DNA from: Acetobacteraceae bacterium
GTDB taxonomy: Bacteria; Pseudomonadota; Alphaproteobacteria; Acetobacterales; Acetobacteraceae
DNA length: 64,000 nucleotides
Direction of reading: 5' to 3'
Assembly: GCA_024280945.1 (NCBI GenBank)
Contig: JAMXLO010000141.1
Location: 241,696-305,695 of the forward strand
The notes under the pieces were generated by a model, which worked only from the letters and a program-made list of their open reading frames with translations, was not told the DNA's origin and did no database searches. Below, piece after piece: positions 42,873 to 51,608 of this stretch (its first letter is position 1; the number at the start of each line of letters is the position of its first letter). Made by a program: the position numbers and the translations under genes.

Positions 42873-43754
42873 ATGCACATCATCCCAAGCGGCCAGACAC
42901 TCGGGGCGCAGGCGAATGGGATCGATCTGGCACACCCGCTGTCAGATGGCGACTTCCGATCGATCCTGCGCGCACTCGGAGAGCACGGCGTCCTGTGCTT
43001 CCCGCAGCAGATGCTTGACACCGACCAGCTTGCGGCGTTCGGCCGCCGGTTTGGCGAGCTCGAGATCAACGTCGCCAACGCCTACCACGAACCGAACCAT
43101 CCCGAGATGATGATCCTGTCCAACATCAGAAAAGACGGGAAGCAGATTGGAGCCAACGACGCGGGCCAAGGCTGGCACACCGACATGTCGTACAGCCATG
43201 ACATCGCTCTCGCCAACATTCTGCACGCGCAGCATGTGCCGATGCGCGGTGGCAAGCCGCTCGGTGAAACGCAGTTCCGCAACATGCACGCTGCCTACGA
43301 GGACCTGCCCGACGCGCTCAAGCACAAGCTGGAAGGCCGCACCGCCACGCACGACTTCGCCAAGTTCTGGGATATGATGGTGGCGAAGCCTGGATCGACG
43401 CGGAAGCCTCTGACGCCGGAGCAGCGGGCGAAGAAGCCACCCGTGTCACAGCCGATCTTCCGCCGCCATCCGATCACCGGCCGCATGGTCCTCTACGCCA
43501 ATGTTGGGTATACGATGTCCATCGACGGCATGGACCCGCAGGAGAGTGGCGAGATTCTTGATTTCCTGTTCCGCCATCAGGAGCGCGCCGAATATCTATA
43601 CGCACATCACTGGACGGTTGGTGATGTGCTGATGTGGGACAACATCGGCACGATGCACAACGCAATCGGCGACTATCTGCCCGACGAGCCACGGTACATG
43701 CGGCGCGTGCAGGTGATGGCTACACTGGATTACGCCAGGCTGCTGGCCCAGTAG
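42873..43754 (+). CDS. TauD/TfdA-family dioxygenase
   Basis: 293-residue Fe(II)/2-oxoglutarate dioxygenase. Seen: QGWHTDMSYSHD with the His-x-Asp iron pair, MRGGKPLGETQF, and the distal His in MWDNIGTMHNAIGDYLP followed by the Arg-rich RYMRRVQVMA that binds 2-oxoglutarate. An insert (about 160-185) carries extra charged residues, as in the clavaminate synthase-like or TfdA subgroup. The ATG follows GAAGGAGG. It is separate in sequence from the TauD in the paa region. Substrate unknown. Confidence 0.9.
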   Translation: MHIIPSGQTLGAQANGIDLAHPLSDGDFRSILRALGEHGVLCFPQQMLDTDQLAAFGRRFGELEINVANAYHEPNHPEMMILSNIRKDGKQIGANDAGQGWHTDMSYSHDIALANILHAQHVPMRGGKPLGETQFRNMHAAYEDLPDALKHKLEGRTATHDFAKFWDMMVAKPGSTRKPLTPEQRAKKPPVSQPIFRRHPITGRMVLYANVGYTMSIDGMDPQESGEILDFLFRHQERAEYLYAHHWTVGDVLMWDNIGTMHNAIGDYLPDEPRYMRRVQVMATLDYARLLAQ

Positions 43755-43807
43755 ACGAAATAGGAGGCAACCGGCCCATCCACGCCACAAGCGCGCGTTC
43801 GCCCCTG

Positions 43808-44257
43808 TCATGCAGCCTTCCGTCGAAATGGCAGCACGACGCCAGTCACTTCCGGCAGCGCCGGCCGGATCGCATTGAGAGCCTCACGCAGGCTTCGCGT
43901 TTCACGGACGACGCCCTCTTCCGGCGTGTCAGGTGTGACCGTCACCCAGCGCGGATAGCAGGTTGGGCGATAGATCACGTAGGTCCGGAACGCGTCGTTT
44001 TGCACGCGAAGCACCACGCGGTCAAAGTCAACGGCGCTATCGGTGTCGCTTTCCGAGCACACGCAGAACTCGGCAGCGTTGCAGTCCCGCAAGGCTCTGC
44101 TCCATTGGCTGAGGGTGGCCCAGTCGTAGCGGCTGAGATGTCCCGTCCGGAACGACAGCACCTCGGCAGTCTCACATCCTGACACGGCGGCACCCACTTC
44201 AGGTTCAGACAACAGTATCGTGCATGAGTTGCTGAAATATTGTGACGAGCGCCACAT
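43808..44257 (-). CDS. hypothetical protein, weakly supported
   Basis: A frame of up to 201 codons; I prefer ATG 44257 (149 residues), because the N-terminal part of the longer form is Cys/Ser/Arg-rich and not protein-like. The C-terminal part has a mixed charged and hydrophobic composition typical of a folded protein (DRVVLRVQNDAFRTYVIYRP), and ends in VVLPFRRKAA. I recognise no family. No clear ribosome site precedes either start. It is the only candidate gene in a 700-base gap between TauD and the SDR gene. Real gene status is uncertain. Confidence 0.4.
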   Translation of the reverse strand: MWRSSQYFSNSCTILLSEPEVGAAVSGCETAEVLSFRTGHLSRYDWATLSQWSRALRDCNAAEFCVCSESDTDSAVDFDRVVLRVQNDAFRTYVIYRPTCYPRWVTVTPDTPEEGVVRETRSLREALNAIRPALPEVTGVVLPFRRKAA

Positions 44258-44452
44258 GTGCGCGCAAATGGCGGGTGAAGTCGCCCACGAAGCCACCGCG
44301 TCTGATGCTTCGCACGGACCGTGCCGCCAGGAACAGCCAGGTGGTCGTGTGCCATCACCCGCCGCCCTGACGTTGCGCGGGTTGCTTACAGAGCGACCGA
44401 TCGATAAGCACATTGGTGCGGCGTCACATTTTCAATCGGAGGCTCGCGCACC

Positions 44453-45184
44453 ATGGCCGAGTTCGCCGGCAAACGAATCGTGGTCACCGGAGGCGCTGGT
44501 GGCATCGGCGTTGAGACGGTGCGCACGCTGCTTGCCCACGGCGCGCACGTCATCCTGGTGGACAAAGACGCAGACCGGTTGTCGCGAGCCCGCGTAGACC
44601 TCGGCACCGCGCGCATCGGCACGTTGCAATCGACATTGGACACACCGCAGGCCTGCGCCGAGGCGCTGGATAGCGCGGGTGCCAAGGTTGCGGCACTCAT
44701 CCATCTCGCTGGCTTGTTCGAGCGCGATCCGTTCGAAGCAACAGACCACGGCGTCTGGGATCGAGCGATCGCCGCCAACCTGACCAACGCCTATGATCTT
44801 GCAGTCGCCTTCGCGAGCCGGTACGACAACCGCGACGGGCCGGCACGCATCGTGCTTACCAGTTCAGTCGCCTATCGCCGCGGCAGCGCCGGCTATCCGC
44901 CCTACGCTGCTGCGAAAGCCGGGTTGGTCGGCCTTACCAGGTCACTGGCGCGCCGCCTGGCGCCAGACGTTCTGGTCAACGCGGTTGCACCTGGACTGAT
45001 CGATACGCGCATGGCAGCCGAGACCATCGCCGAACGCGGCGAGGGCTATAAGAACGAGATCCCGCTGAAACGCTATGGCCAACCGGCAGAAGTCGCGTCG
45101 GTGATCCGCTTCCTTTGCTCGAAGGATTCGTCTTACGTGAACGGGCAGACGATCACCGTCGATGGCGGAATCACCAACGCCTGA
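44453..45184 (+). CDS. short-chain dehydrogenase/reductase
   Basis: 243-residue classical SDR. Seen: cofactor loop [13 protein letters not shown], the catalytic Ser in [11 protein letters not shown], the YxxxK in [10 protein letters not shown], and the C-terminal [14 protein letters not shown]. It looks like a 3-oxoacyl-[ACP] reductase-type or hydroxyacyl-CoA dehydrogenase-type member; the substrate is not known. It is convergent with the second SDR gene, with about 10 bases between stops. Confidence 0.92.
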   Translation: MAEFAGKRIVVTGGAGGIGVETVRTLLAHGAHVILVDKDADRLSRARVDLGTARIGTLQSTLDTPQACAEALDSAGAKVAALIHLAGLFERDPFEATDHGVWDRAIAANLTNAYDLAVAFASRYDNRDGPARIVLTSSVAYRRGSAGYPPYAAAKAGLVGLTRSLARRLAPDVLVNAVAPGLIDTRMAAETIAERGEGYKNEIPLKRYGQPAEVASVIRFLCSKDSSYVNGQTITVDGGITNA

Positions 45185-45193
45185 GCCGCCTGA

Positions 45194-45961
45194 CTATGTC
45201 GCCATGTAGCCGCCATCGACGTTATAGGCGGCGCCGCTGACATAGGAAGCACGCTCCGAGCACAGCCACAGCACCATCTCCGCGATCTCCTCTGGCTTGC
45301 CCATTCGGTGGAACGGCACCACGGACATCAACTGTTCACCCCGCCGCCGCATCGTGTCCTCGGTCATTCTCGTCTCGATGTAACCAGGGCACACCGCATT
45401 CACCCGAACCTTGTCATCGGCGTATTCCAACGCGGCGGTCTTGGTCAGCCCCACCACGCCGTGCTTCGCGGCGACATAGGCGGATGAGGTCGGGAGTCCG
45501 ATCAGGCCGGCGATCGACGCCGTGTTGACGATCGCGCCGCCGCCCTGGGCAACCATCTGCTGCAGCTCGTACTTCATGCACAACCACACGCCCTTCAGGT
45601 TGACCGCGATCATCCGGTCGAACGACTCCTCCGACCAATCCGCCGTCTTCTTCCCCGACGCATCGACCTGCCAACCGGCGATACCGGCGTTGTTGAATGC
45701 ACAGTCCAGGCGCCCGTAGGTGGTGACCACCGACTTCACCAGGCCCTCCACCACCCGAGCATCGGTGACGTCGCCGGTCAGCGTCATCGCCTGGCCGCCG
45801 CCCTTGTTGATCAGCGCCACAGTCTCCTGCGCCGTCGCCTCGGACGCGTCTGCCACGGCAACCCGAGCCCCCTCGCGTGCGAAAGCCAACGCCGTCGCGC
45901 GTCCGATGCCTCCACCACCGCCGGTGATCAGGGCCGACTTGCCATCCAACAATCCCGCCAT
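45194..45961 (-). CDS. short-chain dehydrogenase/reductase
   Basis: 255-residue classical SDR. Seen: cofactor loop ITGGGGGIGRATAL, NAG motif in FNNAGIAG, catalytic Ser in NTASIAGLIG, YxxxK in SAYVAAKHG, and PGYIETRM. Sequence differs from the preceding SDR, so this is not a recent duplicate. It is divergent from the TetR gene with 53 bases between starts, a layout in which the TetR protein often controls the neighbouring enzyme gene; that link is inference. Substrate unknown. Confidence 0.92.
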   Translation of the reverse strand: MAGLLDGKSALITGGGGGIGRATALAFAREGARVAVADASEATAQETVALINKGGGQAMTLTGDVTDARVVEGLVKSVVTTYGRLDCAFNNAGIAGWQVDASGKKTADWSEESFDRMIAVNLKGVWLCMKYELQQMVAQGGGAIVNTASIAGLIGLPTSSAYVAAKHGVVGLTKTAALEYADDKVRVNAVCPGYIETRMTEDTMRRRGEQLMSVVPFHRMGKPEEIAEMVLWLCSERASYVSGAAYNVDGGYMAT

Positions 45962-46014
45962 ATCTACCTCCCTGGCTGGTTTCCTTCCCCTTGCGCCACA
46001 ACAAGGCTAACATA

Positions 46015-46641
46015 ATGGGCAGCACTATGGATAACCGGGTTATGCGTGAGGAGATACTGGCCTACAAGCGCGAGCGTATTCTGGAGGAAGCAGTCAAACT
46101 GTTCTATGAACGCGGCTTCACTGGTACCACGCTCGACGACATCGCGGCAGAACTTGGTGTCACCAAGCCGTTCATCTATACCCATTTCCGCAGCAAGACC
46201 GACCTCCTCGCCGCGCTGTGCAAGCCCACCATCGAATTGTCGCTGGAGGCGGTGAGTCGCGCTGCCAAGGTGCCGGGATCACCCACCGCCCGCCTGCATC
46301 AGGCCATCGTCGGTTTCACCCAGGTCGTTCTGTCGCGTCAGGCAAATATCGCGATCTATTTTCGCGAAGAGAAGAATCTGGCGGCAGACGCGCTCGCCGA
46401 GATCAACGCGCTTCGCAAGAAGTTCGACCGCGTGTTGTCCAACCTGCTGACCGAAGGTGTGACCGCCGGCGAGTTCGAGACCCCGGACGTCAACCTTACG
46501 GCACTTGCCATCGGCGGCATGATATCGTGGGCCTATACCTGGCATCGACCCGAGGGACGCCTTCGCCTCGAGGACATGTGCCAGCGCATGGCTGACCTTG
46601 CGCTACAGATGGTGGGCGCGCGAAGTAAGGTGACTGTCTGA
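46015..46641 (+). CDS. TetR/AcrR-family transcriptional regulator
   Basis: 208-residue regulator. Seen: an N-terminal helix-turn-helix (ILEEAVKLFYERGFTGTTLDDIAAELGVTKPFIYTHFRSK, residues about 20-60) and a ligand-binding C-terminal domain with LEAVSRAAKVPGSPTARLHQAI and the late MISWAYTWHRPEG, as in FadR/FabR-like members that sense acyl-CoA or fatty-acid ligands; ligand identity is unknown. ATG 46015 is preferred to ATG 45991. It is divergent from the second SDR gene and likely regulates it. A hairpin overlaps its stop codon. Confidence 0.88.
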   Translation: MGSTMDNRVMREEILAYKRERILEEAVKLFYERGFTGTTLDDIAAELGVTKPFIYTHFRSKTDLLAALCKPTIELSLEAVSRAAKVPGSPTARLHQAIVGFTQVVLSRQANIAIYFREEKNLAADALAEINALRKKFDRVLSNLLTEGVTAGEFETPDVNLTALAIGGMISWAYTWHRPEGRLRLEDMCQRMADLALQMVGARSKVTV

Positions 46642-46659
46642 CAACGTCCGCTGTCAGAC
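46636..46659. terminator. hairpin overlapping the tetR stop
   Basis: GTCTGACA and TGTCAGAC flank an 8-base loop in a perfect 8-bp stem. It contains the stop codon of the TetR gene and faces the convergent esterase gene. There is no T-run, so it may act with Rho or only stabilise the 3' end. Confidence 0.45.
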
Positions 46660-46660
46660 G

Positions 46661-46688
46661 GTCATTGCGACGCAGTGTCGAAGCAATT
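46661..46688. repeat. partial palindromic repeat
   Basis: GTCATTGCGA...GTGTCGAAGCAATTC matches one arm of the palindromic repeat at 21968-22054, with the second arm missing. It lies between the tetR gene and the convergent esterase gene. A truncated member of the same family is the simplest reading. Confidence 0.6.
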
Positions 46689-46705
46689 CTTCAGAAGCAG
46701 ACGGC

Positions 46706-47650
46706 TCACACCCAGAGCGCCTTCTTCAAGGCTGCACTGACCATATCCAGCGCCATCGTGCCGGCGCGGATGATTCGGCCCTGTCCAACAAACCCATGCA
46801 GCTGGTCCGAGAAATGCAGATGGATCACGTGCACGCCCTCGCGCTCCAGCCTCTCGGCATATGCCACGCCTTCGTCGCACAACGGATCATAGCTGGCGGT
46901 CAGAACCAGCGCCGGCGCCACACCCGACAGATCAGCAGCCCGTAGCGGTGAGGCACGCCAGTCAGCGCGATCCTTCGGGCCATGCAGGTAGTGGTCGATA
47001 AACCAATCCATGGTCTTCGCCGTCAGCGGCACGCCCTCGGTCACCCGCGCATACGACTCGTGCGTCATCCCAAGATCGGTCACCGGGTACACCAGCACCT
47101 GGAACGCCAGCGGCGGAAGCTCGCCATTCCGTGCCATCAGCGCGATCACCGCCGCCAAGTTGCCGCCAGCCGAATCACCGCCAACCGCAACCCGCGTGCA
47201 ATCGATGTGCAACGCATCTGACTGCGCGATCACCCAGCCGGTCGCCGCGGCGCAATCATCGACCGCCGCCGGAAATTTGTATTCCGGCGCCATACGATAA
47301 TCGACCGAGACCACACGGCACTTCGCAGCATTCGCGTAGTGTCGGCACTGCACGTCGTGCGACTCAAGATCGCCCAGCAGCCAACCACCACCATGGAAAT
47401 ACACCAGCGCCGGCAGCACCTCGTCGATCTTGGTGCCGAGTGGACGATAGGAGCGCAGCGGGATCGTACCATGTGGACCCGTGCAGGATAGATCGCGCAC
47501 CTCGGCCACATCCTGCGGATCGGGCTGCACGGCGGCCCGTCCTGCCTTGAAACCCTGGCGCGCCTCCTCCGGTGACAACGTCTCCATCGGCGGCCGTCCC
47601 GCCTCGCGCATCATTGCCAGCAGTTTTTCGGCATCCGGATCAAGCGGCAT
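46706..47650 (-). CDS. alpha/beta hydrolase, HSL (family IV) esterase
   Basis: 314 residues of the hormone-sensitive-lipase-type esterase family. Seen: the oxyanion loop VYFHGGGWLLGD, the nucleophile GGDSAGGNLAAV, Asp in ASYDPLCDEGVAYAERL and His in FSDQLHGFVGQGR. These form the complete triad in family order. It hydrolyses short-chain esters in most members; the natural substrate is unknown. It is convergent with the TetR gene, and 12 bases downstream of the second hydrolase gene, so the two hydrolases are probably one operon. Confidence 0.92.
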   Translation of the reverse strand: MPLDPDAEKLLAMMREAGRPPMETLSPEEARQGFKAGRAAVQPDPQDVAEVRDLSCTGPHGTIPLRSYRPLGTKIDEVLPALVYFHGGGWLLGDLESHDVQCRHYANAAKCRVVSVDYRMAPEYKFPAAVDDCAAATGWVIAQSDALHIDCTRVAVGGDSAGGNLAAVIALMARNGELPPLAFQVLVYPVTDLGMTHESYARVTEGVPLTAKTMDWFIDHYLHGPKDRADWRASPLRAADLSGVAPALVLTASYDPLCDEGVAYAERLEREGVHVIHLHFSDQLHGFVGQGRIIRAGTMALDMVSAALKKALWV

Positions 47651-47662
47651 GCGCGGAACTCC

Positions 47663-48445
47663 TCAGTCGGTCCAACGGACGATGGCGGCGGCAACCTCGG
47701 CTGGTCTATCCAACTCGGCGAGGTGCCCTGCGCCGGCAATCACCGCGGTCTCGGTCCGCCCAGCAATCCCTTGCGTGAAGCGATCGGCATAGCTGCGCGG
47801 CATGATGCGATCCTGCTCACCCCAGATCAGCAATGTCGGCGCCTGGATCAACTTCAGTCGCTTCTCCAGTTTGGTGTTGCCCAATGGCCAGAAGATGCGT
47901 GCCGCTGCTTCGCTGGCGCGTGTCTGCTCGATCGGCCATTCGACGGAATTCGCCCCCTCGGGGACTTCCTTGAGCGCTTTCCAGATCTCCGGATCAGCGC
48001 ACATCAGTCCGGGAAGCGCATCCGCACGCTGCGCCCAGGGATCGGTTGGCGGATCGGCTTCATCAAACAGACCGAACGGCGCAATCAGCGCCAATCGGCG
48101 TACGCTCGCCGGCCACAGTGCCGCCATTTCCGCGGCCATCGAGGCGCCGACAGAACTACCCGCGAGATCCGCGCCTTCCAGACCGGACTTTGCCAGCAAT
48201 TCGCGCACCGCGAGCAGCCAGTCCAGATGCGTGTCGAGCGCCGAATGGCCGCGATCGCCGCCGGGAAAACCGGGCAGTGACGGCACGATCAACGTACGGC
48301 TCTTCGCCAGTTCATCGAGGAATGGCACCCACCTCGGCAGGCCGCCGAAGCCGGCCAAAAAGCCCAGCCTTGGCCCGCTGCCCTTGCGCCAGACACGGGT
48401 GGGATAGCCGTTGACATCGACCGTCGACGTCTCGGGTTCGCTCAC
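47663..48445 (-). CDS. alpha/beta hydrolase
   Basis: 260-residue hydrolase. Seen: a nucleophile elbow AGSSVGASMAAEMA, acid in IWGEQDRIMP and late His in AGAGHLAELDRP. It resembles meta-cleavage-product hydrolases or epoxide-hydrolase-like esterases only in general fold, so no substrate is named. The next gene downstream, the HSL esterase, begins 12 bases beyond its stop; the ATG is preceded by GGGGAGC. Separate from the hydrolase in the paa region. Confidence 0.88.
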   Translation of the reverse strand: MSEPETSTVDVNGYPTRVWRKGSGPRLGFLAGFGGLPRWVPFLDELAKSRTLIVPSLPGFPGGDRGHSALDTHLDWLLAVRELLAKSGLEGADLAGSSVGASMAAEMAALWPASVRRLALIAPFGLFDEADPPTDPWAQRADALPGLMCADPEIWKALKEVPEGANSVEWPIEQTRASEAAARIFWPLGNTKLEKRLKLIQAPTLLIWGEQDRIMPRSYADRFTQGIAGRTETAVIAGAGHLAELDRPAEVAAAIVRWTD

Positions 48446-48520
48446 GTGTTGCTCCCCTTCTGCACGATCCCTACCGGCGGGTAGTATCGGCGAGCCCCAA
48501 GTACGTCAATCGCACCACGG

Positions 48521-49180
48521 TCAACCGCGCCCGCCGCCGGTCAGCGGCACGAAAGCGACTGGCAGGACGCTGCGCCGCACCCCGATGCCGACGGCATTCT
48601 TGGAGATCAGCAACAGCTCCTGATCGCCATGGCGCGGTCCAACCGGTATCATCATGCGCCCACCTGGGCGAAGCTGATCCAGCAGTGCCCGAGGCACGTC
48701 GGGTGCCGCGGCAGTGACGATGATCGCGTCGAACGGGGCTTGCTCTGGCCAGCCGAGACCACCGTCGCCGGTGCGCAACTCAACGTTCGCATAACCTTGG
48801 CTGCTGAGTGCCACAGCGGCGCGCTCAGCGAGCTCCGGGATCACCTCGATCGAATAGACCCTATCCGCTATTTCCGCGAGCATCGCGGTCTGGTAGCCGG
48901 AGCCCGTTCCAACCTCCAGAACCCTCTCAGCCGGCTGCAGGTCCAGCAACTCCGTCATCAAGGCAACGACGAACGGTTGCGAAATCGTCTGGCCATGCCC
49001 GATCGGCAACGGCCTGTTTTCGTACGCAGCCGGCTCTGTCCCCGGTGCGACGAACGCCTCGCGCTTCACCTTGGCCAATGCGTCCGCGACCCGCGGCGAC
49101 AGCGTGGTGCGCCCGGTCCACCGCGCGGTCTCGCGCATTTCGTGCGCGATCTCGTCCAACAGCGCGGCGCGCTCATCCAT
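48521..49180 (-). CDS. pcm: protein-L-isoaspartate O-methyltransferase
   Basis: Repairs isoaspartyl damage in proteins by methylating the altered residue with S-adenosylmethionine. Seen: PIGHGQTISQPFVVALMTELL, the PIMT signature that contacts substrate, LEVGTGSGYQTAMLAEIA (motif I for SAM), and DAIIVTAAAPDVPRALLDQLRPGGRMMIPVG. Length 219 from ATG 49180 is normal; an ATG 18 codons upstream would give a longer N-terminus without family similarity. It is divergent from the acyl-CoA dehydrogenase-type gene. Confidence 0.94.
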   Translation of the reverse strand: MDERAALLDEIAHEMRETARWTGRTTLSPRVADALAKVKREAFVAPGTEPAAYENRPLPIGHGQTISQPFVVALMTELLDLQPAERVLEVGTGSGYQTAMLAEIADRVYSIEVIPELAERAAVALSSQGYANVELRTGDGGLGWPEQAPFDAIIVTAAAPDVPRALLDQLRPGGRMMIPVGPRHGDQELLLISKNAVGIGVRRSVLPVAFVPLTGGGRG

Positions 49181-49259
49181 GCCGACCAAGATAGGCGGCC
49201 CTGTCCGGTCCTGCCATGCCGGTGTAGCGTGCAAATCGAAGCGACAGAGGAAACAATCG

Positions 49260-50441
49260 ATGGACGTTCACGATGCCGGCGTTGCAGCGGACCACATAGC
49301 CCGCGCTCGCAAGCTGGCGCCGTTGCTCACTGCCGCCGCGCCACGCATCGATGTTGCCTGCGAACTGCCTGGCGACGTTCTGGATGCGATGCACGCGGAC
49401 GGCATGTTCCGTCTGCTCGTGCCGCGTTCACTGGGAGGCGCCGAATTGGATCCTGCAACCTACATCCAGTGCGTCGAAGCCATCGCGAGTGGAGATGCCT
49501 CCGTCGCCTGGTGCATGAACCAGGGTTCGGGTTGTTCGCTGTCCGCCGCCTACCTGGAGCCTGCGGCCGCCCGTGAAGTTTTTGGCGGCAAGCGCGATGT
49601 GCTTGCCTGGGGTCAGGGCCCCGGTGCAAAGGCGATCCGCACCGACGGCGGATGGCGTGTGAGCGGCACCTGGGCGTTCGCCAGCGGGAGCCGTCACGCG
49701 ACATGGCTCGGCGCACATTGTCCCTGCTTCGAAGTTGATGACACTCCTCAACGCTATCCTGATGGCCGCACCTGGGAGCGCACGATGCTGTTCCCCCGCG
49801 AGCGCGCCAAGATCGAAGATGTCTGGCAGGTCGTCGGTCTGCGCGGTACCGGCAGCGACACTTACACGGTGAAGGATCTGTTCGTCGACGATGCCCACAC
49901 GCTGACCCGCGACCGCCCCGACGAACGACGCGAGTCTGGTCTTCTTTACCGGTTTAGCGGCATGAACATCTATGCGTCAGGCTTCGCCGCTGTCGCCCTT
50001 GGCATTGCGCGCGCCACATTGGACGCGTTCATCGATCTGGCACGCGGCAAGACCCCGGCTCTGACCCAGGCCTCCCTGCGCGACAGCGCGATGATCCAGT
50101 CGGCGATCGGCATCGCCGATGCGAAGTTGCATTCGGCCCGCTCATGGCTGATCCAGGTGCTGTCTAGTACGCAGGTGGAAGTGGCAATCGCCGGCGAACT
50201 GAACACCGACCAGCGCATGCGTATCCGCCAGGCATCCACCTATGCAATTCACCAGGCCAAGGAAGTTGTCGATGTCGCCTATCACGAGGCCGGCGCCACA
50301 GCGATCTTCGATGCCAACCCGTTCGAACGGCGGTTTCGCGACATCAACACCGTGACCCAGCAGGTGCAGGGGCGCCGCTCGCATTTCGAAACCGTTGGCC
50401 AGCATCTGCTCGGCAGCCAACCCAGCCTCCGCTGGGTATAG
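49260..50441 (+). CDS. acyl-CoA dehydrogenase-fold flavin monooxygenase
   Basis: 393-residue member of the acyl-CoA dehydrogenase superfamily, closer to flavin-dependent hydroxylases such as HsaA/HpaB/DszC than to true dehydrogenases. Seen: RIDVACELPGDVLDAMHADGMFRLLVPRSLGG in the N-terminal domain, WAFASGSRHATWLGAHC, WQVVGLRGTGSDTYTVKDLFVD in the middle and a late GRRSHFETVGQHLLGSQPSLRWV. No flavin reductase is adjacent, so the partner is unknown. The ATG at 49260 follows AGAGGAAAC. The stop faces the MaoC genes on the other strand. Confidence 0.87.
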   Translation: MDVHDAGVAADHIARARKLAPLLTAAAPRIDVACELPGDVLDAMHADGMFRLLVPRSLGGAELDPATYIQCVEAIASGDASVAWCMNQGSGCSLSAAYLEPAAAREVFGGKRDVLAWGQGPGAKAIRTDGGWRVSGTWAFASGSRHATWLGAHCPCFEVDDTPQRYPDGRTWERTMLFPRERAKIEDVWQVVGLRGTGSDTYTVKDLFVDDAHTLTRDRPDERRESGLLYRFSGMNIYASGFAAVALGIARATLDAFIDLARGKTPALTQASLRDSAMIQSAIGIADAKLHSARSWLIQVLSSTQVEVAIAGELNTDQRMRIRQASTYAIHQAKEVVDVAYHEAGATAIFDANPFERRFRDINTVTQQVQGRRSHFETVGQHLLGSQPSLRWV

Positions 50442-50490
50442 AACGCACAGTACGCCGTCCTCCCCGCGCAAAGCCTGCCCCTGCGAATGC

Positions 50491-50512
50491 GGGGGCGGGG
50501 GCGGGGGCGGGG
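50491..50512 (+). other. G-quadruplex-capable G-run
   Basis: Four runs of four to five G, separated by single C residues. It is the strongest G4 candidate I saw. It lies in the 113-base gap between the convergent acyl-CoA dehydrogenase-type and MaoC genes, with the G-rich strand continuing from the end of the first. Confidence 0.6.
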
Positions 50513-50554
50513 ATCCAGCCCATCCGCAGCTACGTGCGGAAGGACCGGCGTTCG

Positions 50555-50977
50555 CTACGGATCAACGCGCGCAGTGGCTGACCCCGAGGCGACTTCCTTC
50601 CCATCCTGGTTGGTGGTCGACAACGCCAGATCAACGTAATGTTTGCCACCCTCCTCTCGAAGAGCGGTGACTGTCGCCTTCGCATCGAGGTCGTCGCCGG
50701 GCCATACCTGGTTGGTGAACCGCACGCCGAACTTTGTCACCCGCCCAACGCCGACATAGTTGGTCAACATCTTCCCGGTCAGGCCCATGGTCAGCATTCC
50801 GTGTGCAAATACACTCGGGTACCCGGCCTTCTGCGTCACATAGACCTCGTCCGCATGCAGCGGGTTGTAATCACCCGATGCGCCGCAATACATGACGATC
50901 TGCGTGCGAGTGAGATTCTCGACCACACGCTCGCTGTGCGTGTCGCCGACCTTGAGCTGGCTCGCCTTGAGTGCCAT
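50555..50977 (-). CDS. MaoC-like dehydratase
   Basis: 140-residue hotdog enzyme, probably the C-terminal half of a two-part enoyl-CoA hydratase. Seen: the catalytic loop GASGDYNPLHADEVYVTQKAGYPSVFAHGMLT with the Asp-His dyad (D and H in DYNPLH), and VRFTNQVWPGDDLDAKA. The next gene upstream encodes the non-catalytic half, so together they form the heteromeric type known from acyl-CoA and sterol pathways. The two genes are 13 bases apart on the same strand. Substrate unknown. Confidence 0.92.
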   Translation of the reverse strand: MALKASQLKVGDTHSERVVENLTRTQIVMYCGASGDYNPLHADEVYVTQKAGYPSVFAHGMLTMGLTGKMLTNYVGVGRVTKFGVRFTNQVWPGDDLDAKATVTALREEGGKHYVDLALSTTNQDGKEVASGSATARVDP

Positions 50978-50990
50978 CGCGGGGTCCCCC

Positions 50991-51473
50991 TCAGCTCCGT
51001 TCCACCGGACGTTCCGTCGTCACGCCGACACTGCGCGCGGTAACGACAAGTTCGCCGTTCTGATCACGATATTCCGCAATGCGCTCGCGGAACGTCAGCT
51101 TGCCTGCCCGCTTGCTCTCGCGCTCCCAGGTGTTGCCCTGGCGATGCTCGACCGTCAGCACGTCGCCGGGCCGTAAGGGACGGTGGTATTCGAAGTGCTG
51201 TTCAGCATGCAGCCCGCCACCGCCGGATGGCCGATTCTCGACGCCGCTCGCCGTCTTGCCGGAGCCGAACCATGGCTGGCCCGGACGCCAGCGCAGCGGA
51301 TATTCGGGGTCGAACTGTGCAACTGCCTGCGGAAATGTCGGCGATGCGATGATGCCGCCAACCTCGGTCTTCTTCGCCGCGTCGGCATCGTGGTACACCG
51401 GATTGTAGTCGCCGATGGCGCGCGCAAACAGCATGATATGGCCGGCCTCGACCGGGAAGGTAATCTTCGCCAA
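50991..51473 (-). CDS. MaoC-like N-terminal hotdog protein
   Basis: 160-residue partner of the preceding MaoC dehydratase, in the FAS1-DH-like N-terminal family. Seen: FPVEAGHIMLFARAIGDYNPVYHDAD, where the second motif lacks the full catalytic dyad spacing, and GVENRPSGGGGLHAEQHFEYHRPLRPGDVLTV. In known heterodimers this half binds the CoA tail and shapes the tunnel while the partner is catalytic. The order, N-terminal half first, suits heterodimer assembly. Upstream lies a 135-base gap to the divergent phosphatase gene. Confidence 0.9.
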   Translation of the reverse strand: MAKITFPVEAGHIMLFARAIGDYNPVYHDADAAKKTEVGGIIASPTFPQAVAQFDPEYPLRWRPGQPWFGSGKTASGVENRPSGGGGLHAEQHFEYHRPLRPGDVLTVEHRQGNTWERESKRAGKLTFRERIAEYRDQNGELVVTARSVGVTTERPVERS

Positions 51474-51608
51474 CGGTTCCCTCCACTCGCTTGTCCTATG
51501 CGAGCCTAGCCCGTGATCGCCCGAGGCGTAAACGTCGGAGAGCGTGAATCACGGGCTCGTACGATGAGCTAGTCCGCGGCATTGCCGGCGCACAACGGCA
51601 CCGGGATA

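Noticed and set aside
43808..44413. The full 201-codon form of the hypothetical gene.
   Set aside because: The first 50 residues are rich in Cys, Ser and Arg and lack a ribosome site, so I listed a shorter form at low confidence.
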